A DNA stretch of 48,490 nt. Source: an uncultured Arenicella sp. Lineage in GTDB: Bacteria > Pseudomonadota > Gammaproteobacteria > Arenicellales > Arenicellaceae. Made by a program: the position numbers and the translations under genes. A model generated the notes under the pieces. That model had not been told where the DNA came from. It ran no database searches and saw only the letters and a program-made list of their open reading frames with translations. Below, piece by piece: positions 45,602 to 48,490 of this stretch (its first letter is position 1; the number at the start of each line of letters is the position of its first letter). The DNA lies in the NCBI GenBank assembly GCA_937973905.1, contig CALJJR010000032.1:1-48490 (forward strand), given 5' to 3'.

Positions 45602-46666
45602 TTACAACGTTGCTTCAACAAACTTTGCGATTTCACCCCAGGCCTCTCTTCCCGATCCGCTTTCTGGCGTAAATATATGCCAATCATGCAATTGGTTTTC
45701 CCATATCTGTAAGCTTACGTCAGAGCCCGCTGCAATGGCTTTATTGGTGAACCGAATTGAATCGCCCAGCAAACATTCGTTGCTACTAGCATGGATCAGG
45801 GTTGGGGCGAGATTGTCCAAATCATCGAACAACGGCGAGATGAGAGGGTTGTTTGGTGGCGTTCGCATCAACGCTAAGCCGACCCACAGTGACAGCGTGC
45901 GCGGCAGTTTCGACAGTAAACCCATCATCTGCCCAAGAACTATATCCGTGGCGAGATTGGCTTTCACAGTCGGGGAGGCCAAGGTGGAGTCAGTGCTTGG
46001 TGCAACCGCAATTACGGCGTCTGGCTTGCGAGCAGCGAATTTTTTGCTCCAATTGCCGAGCATTAAGGTGAGATTTCCACCGGCTGAATCGCCAACCACC
46101 ATCAATTTGCTGAGGGGGGTTTCTCCTTCTGGGCCTTGGGTCAAAATCCAGTGATACGCGTTTTGTGCATCGAGTGTGGCGGCCATTCGTTTGTGCTCTG
46201 GCAGCATTCGGTAGTCCACAGACAGTACGACGGCCTTGGCAATGTGAGCCAGTCGGTGCGAGTAGTGACGATGCCCCTTCGGGCTGCCCAGTGCAAAGGC
46301 GCCGCCATGCAGCAATAAAACGCGTCGTTCTGGGTCGGAATTCGGCGCGACAGCCCATTCGCAGGGTACGCCATTGGCGACTACCTGCGTAAACTCACAG
46401 TCAGATTCCAAGTCTGATGACATATTGTCCGCAAATTCTCGCGCTATCGCGAAGCTCTGTTTAATGGATTTGCTGGCTTTAGCTTTGACCCGTAAGTCGC
46501 GCAGAGTTTGCACGAGATTGGCTGTATGCTCAGCATCGTCATCATGGCTTGCAAAACGTTCGCCGACGGGTGTGTCAAAGTGACTTAAATTGGGTGGAGC
46601 AAGATATTTTTGCGCCACGAACCAGCTGACGAAGAGAAAGACGATTAAAACGATGAGCCAAAACAT
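45602..46666 (-). CDS. Membrane-anchored alpha/beta hydrolase, hormone-sensitive lipase family
   Basis: Probable esterase of 354 residues. One N-terminal hydrophobic helix (about 1-18) should anchor it in the inner membrane. The HSL-family HGG oxyanion motif is at 120-122 and the nucleophile motif GDSAGG at 192-197 (S194). H327 in QLHDWH is the likely triad histidine. The usual acidic residue (GxxDxLxD) reads SSNECLLGD here, so E297 or D302 must serve. It is followed by the BamE-like gene 85 bp downstream and lies 18 bp after lpxH on the same strand. Confidence 0.87.
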   Translation of the reverse strand: MFWLIVLIVFLFVSWFVAQKYLAPPNLSHFDTPVGERFASHDDDAEHTANLVQTLRDLRVKAKASKSIKQSFAIAREFADNMSSDLESDCEFTQVVANGVPCEWAVAPNSDPERRVLLLHGGAFALGSPKGHRHYSHRLAHIAKAVVLSVDYRMLPEHKRMAATLDAQNAYHWILTQGPEGETPLSKLMVVGDSAGGNLTLMLGNWSKKFAARKPDAVIAVAPSTDSTLASPTVKANLATDIVLGQMMGLLSKLPRTLSLWVGLALMRTPPNNPLISPLFDDLDNLAPTLIHASSNECLLGDSIRFTNKAIAAGSDVSLQIWENQLHDWHIFTPESGSGREAWGEIAKFVEATL

Positions 46667-46684
46667 GATGAAACCTTTGTGTAA

Positions 46685-47407
46685 TTAAGTTTGTATTGCC
46701 TGATTGTTAATTTCCAGGTCATCCGCTGTCGCAACCAATATCGACGATGTTGTGTTCCAATCGCCCAAGACGTAGCGCGTGCAATCATTTTTATGCGAGT
46801 GGATATGCTGTCTGTGAGTGTGGCCATGAATCATCTGCGCCACTGAGTATTTTTCAAATGCCTGTTCCACCGCCTTAAGCGTGACATCCATGATTTCCAT
46901 GCTCACCGATGCTTTGTGGTTGCCGCTTTCTGCGCGCGCAACTTGTGCCTGCTCAATCCGCTCAGGGATCGAGAGTTGCAAAAAATCACGCTTACGTTCT
47001 TCATTCGTGACGACCTCCTCGCGAAATGCCATATGCGCGTGGTCGTCGGTGCACAGACTGTCTCCGTGTAAAAGTAGCGTGGGGGTTCCGTACAAATCTA
47101 TCACCGTTTCGTCGGCTAATATTTTGAACCCTGACTCACGTTCGAATTGAGCGCCAGTTAGAAAATCTCGATTGCCAGCAATAAAAAAGCATTCAGTATG
47201 CTGGCTGGCAACTTTCATCGCCTCAAGTACCGGAGCCGCGCCAATTGTCTGGGCAGCGTCATCACCAATCCAGTACTCAAACAAATCACCAAGCAAGTAG
47301 ATACGTTCGGCGTCCGTAGCAGTAGTTGCGAGGAACTGGCCAAACGCGATCGCAAGGTCGAGGCGTTCGGGCTTTAGGTGTAGATCTGAAAGGAAATAAG
47401 TGGCCAT
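46685..47407 (-). CDS. lpxH: UDP-2,3-diacylglucosamine pyrophosphatase LpxH
   Basis: Mn-dependent calcineurin-like phosphatase that makes lipid X in lipid A synthesis, at the inner membrane face. Metal-binding motifs are in order: DLH (8-10), GDLFEYWIGDD (D41), GNRDFL, LLHGDSLCTDD and HGHTHR. ATG 47407 gives MATYFLSDLHL, matching E. coli (MATLFIADLHL), and 240 residues. An in-frame ATG at 47491 would add 28 atypical residues. Its presence confirms an organism with lipopolysaccharide. The HSL hydrolase lies directly downstream. Confidence 0.94.
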   Translation of the reverse strand: MATYFLSDLHLKPERLDLAIAFGQFLATTATDAERIYLLGDLFEYWIGDDAAQTIGAAPVLEAMKVASQHTECFFIAGNRDFLTGAQFERESGFKILADETVIDLYGTPTLLLHGDSLCTDDHAHMAFREEVVTNEERKRDFLQLSIPERIEQAQVARAESGNHKASVSMEIMDVTLKAVEQAFEKYSVAQMIHGHTHRQHIHSHKNDCTRYVLGDWNTTSSILVATADDLEINNQAIQT

Positions 47408-47575
47408 TACGGGGTTGGATTGTACTGACTTTTGGGTCACGCGGCATTCATAGAGCAGATGCTTTATATAACTAACATCGCTAGGTATCAAGCAATACGC
47501 TCAAAGGCCTTGATTTAGCGCCATTTGCGCGATTTTTTGAGTCGCATAAATGTGTCGAAAAAGTGCGAGTTTGTT

Positions 47576-47604
47576 TTGTTTTTTCAGGTCGGCCCTTTTA
47601 TAAT
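47576..47604 (+). promoter_or_regulatory. Candidate promoter upstream of the acetolactate synthase gene
   Basis: TATAAT at 47599-47604 is a perfect -10, with TTGTTT at 47576-47581 as a weak -35 at 17-bp spacing. A transcript from it would begin just before the hairpin at 47616. Confidence 0.5.
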
Positions 47605-47615
47605 TTGCGGGTATT

Positions 47616-47638
47616 AAGGCCCATTGCGGGCCTTTTTT
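47616..47638 (+). terminator. Intrinsic terminator in the acetolactate synthase leader (possible attenuator)
   Basis: AAGGCCC (47616-47622) and GGGCCTT (47628-47634) form a perfect stem with a 5-nt loop, running into TTTTTT. No plus-strand gene ends upstream, since lpxH runs away from it, so the terminator must act within the leader of the following gene or on a short RNA. The remainder of the 350-bp gap 47408-47757 has a weaker stem (CGGCCTT 47683-47689 with AAGGTCG 47695-47701) and no convincing gene. Confidence 0.8.
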
Positions 47639-47757
47639 GTCGCACATCGTTTTTTACAGCCCGTTTATCGAGAAATTTAATTCGGCCTTCACCTAAGGTC
47701 GGCAAATTTTCTCTCGAGTAATGGTCAATTTTTTCCCATTGAATTTTGGAGTTAGTG

Positions 47758-48490
47758 GTGCAGTTAACAGGCGCAGATATTGTCGTTAAGAGCTTGGAAG
47801 AAGAGGGCGTTGATTTCGTCTTCGGTTATCCAGGCGGTGCAGCATTGCACATCTACGATGCTTTTCATCGGCAGCAAGCGGTGGAACATATTTTGGTGCG
47901 TCATGAGCAGGGTGCAACGCATGCTGCTGATGGTTTTGCCCGAGCCACTGGCAAACCCGGTGTGGTGCTCGTAACTTCAGGGCCCGGGGTAACAAACGCA
48001 ATCACCGGTATTGCCACAGCATACATGGATTCGATCCCGATGGTGGTGTTGTCAGGGCAGGTGATGAAACCGCTGATTGGCTATGACGCTTTCCAAGAAA
48101 TCGACGCGGTTGGCATTAGTCGGCCGTGTGTCAAACACAATTTTTTAATCCAGAATGTAGAAGATATCGCGGGAACTATTAAACGAGCATTTCATGTTGC
48201 AACGACTGGGCGGCCCGGCCCGGTATTGGTAGACATACCCAAGGACATTACCGCTGCTGTCACTGAGTTTATCTATCCCACTGAAGTGGAGATGCGGTCG
48301 TATCCCCAGGTCGCACCCGCTGAGCCCAACGAGATTGTGGCGGCGGTAGAAGCACTGGTGAACTCCAAGCGCCCGATCGTGTATTCAGGTGGTGGCATCG
48401 TATTGGCGCAGGCGCAGGATCAACTTCGAGAGTTCGTCAGGCGATTGGGTTTTCCCTGCACCAATACGCTAATGGGGCTGGGAGGGTACC
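47758..48490 (+). CDS. ilvB: Acetolactate synthase large subunit (partial, C-terminus outside window)
   Basis: Thiamine-diphosphate enzyme that begins valine, leucine and isoleucine synthesis by joining two pyruvates or pyruvate with 2-oxobutyrate. GTG 47758 has GGAG 6 nt upstream and gives MQLTGADIVVKSLEEEGV. VFGYPGGAALHIYDAF, the TPP-activating glutamate E50 in RHEQGATHAADGFARA, TSGPGVTNAITGIATAYMDS and GRPGPVLVDIPKD are diagnostic. About 244 of some 570 residues are present; the window edge cuts it. ilvI is an equally good name. The leader holds a terminator. Confidence 0.94.
   Translation, partial: MQLTGADIVVKSLEEEGVDFVFGYPGGAALHIYDAFHRQQAVEHILVRHEQGATHAADGFARATGKPGVVLVTSGPGVTNAITGIATAYMDSIPMVVLSGQVMKPLIGYDAFQEIDAVGISRPCVKHNFLIQNVEDIAGTIKRAFHVATTGRPGPVLVDIPKDITAAVTEFIYPTEVEMRSYPQVAPAEPNEIVAAVEALVNSKRPIVYSGGGIVLAQAQDQLREFVRRLGFPCTNTLMGLGGY

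Noticed and set aside
39450-46666. Genomic island or prophage boundary
   Set aside because: No integrase, tRNA, att-like repeat or clear shift in base use is visible; the region holds ordinary metabolic genes plus folE.
47550-47603. 17-codon leader peptide for acetolactate synthase
   Set aside because: It has Leu and Phe codons but no Ile or Val, lacks a clear ribosome binding site and overlaps a perfect -10 box; kept only as a note in the leader finding.

Overview
The window is a dense, intact stretch of bacterial chromosome that reads as a gammaproteobacterium, probably a marine or environmental one. The evidence is gene content and order. Two core blocks known from Pseudomonas and E. coli relatives lie head to tail: suhB / trmJ-cysE-iscA ... 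ndk-rlmN-pilF(pilW)-rodZ ... hisS-yfgM-bamB-der, and xseA / ffs-dnaX-ybaB-recR-orn / queG / tsaE-ami-mutL-miaA-hfq-hflX-hflK-hflC-yjeT-hisZ-purA-rnr-rlmB. I see no IS element, prophage, CRISPR array, integron, tRNA or rRNA gene, and no clearly broken gene. A species cannot be named from the sequence alone.

Layout. 1-2593 (minus): the N-terminal two thirds of mutS, cut by the window edge, and suhB. 2725-6033 (plus): trmJ, cysE, an A-type Fe-S carrier and an unrecognised secreted beta-barrel protein. 6047-16235 (plus): mtaB, ndk, rlmN, pilW/pilF, rodZ, hisS, yfgM-like, bamB, der. 16269-19503 (minus): xseA, a degenerate M23-like Tat protein and an alpha/beta hydrolase, joined by two 4-bp overlaps. 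19553-23190 (plus): 4.5S SRP RNA, dnaX, ybaB, recR, orn. 23198-24295 (minus): queG. 24356-39370 (plus): tsaE, a structured gap, then the amidase-mutL-miaA-hfq-hfl-hisZ-purA-rnr-rlmB series. 39450-46666: an accessory redox/catabolic region (ferredoxin reductase, MDR dehydrogenase, folE, Baeyer-Villiger-type monooxygenase, crotonase, a BamE-like secreted protein, an HSL-family esterase). 46685-47407 (minus): lpxH. 47758-48490 (plus): the start of an acetolactate synthase large subunit.

How the genes work together. Translation quality is a strong theme. TrmJ, MtaB, RlmN, QueG, TsaE and MiaA all act on or near the tRNA anticodon loop, and RlmN and RlmB act on 23S rRNA. A second theme is the envelope (RodZ, PilW, BamB, amidase, HflKC, LpxH) and a third is DNA replication and repair (MutS, MutL, XseA, DnaX, RecR). 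MutL carries the endonuclease-type motif, so mismatch repair here is probably MutH-independent.

What departs from the expected plan: the isc operon between cysE and ndk is reduced to one iscA-like gene, with mtaB and a beta-barrel gene in its place; ispG is missing between rodZ and hisS; the M23-like protein has lost its metal-binding residues; and two non-coding gaps (24842-25228 and 47408-47757) hold strong hairpins and promoter or terminator signals that no gene explains. I found no clearly new multi-gene system. The best leads are the candidate structured RNA at 24848-25060, the pseudo-M23 operon, the remodelled isc locus and the leader of the acetolactate synthase gene.
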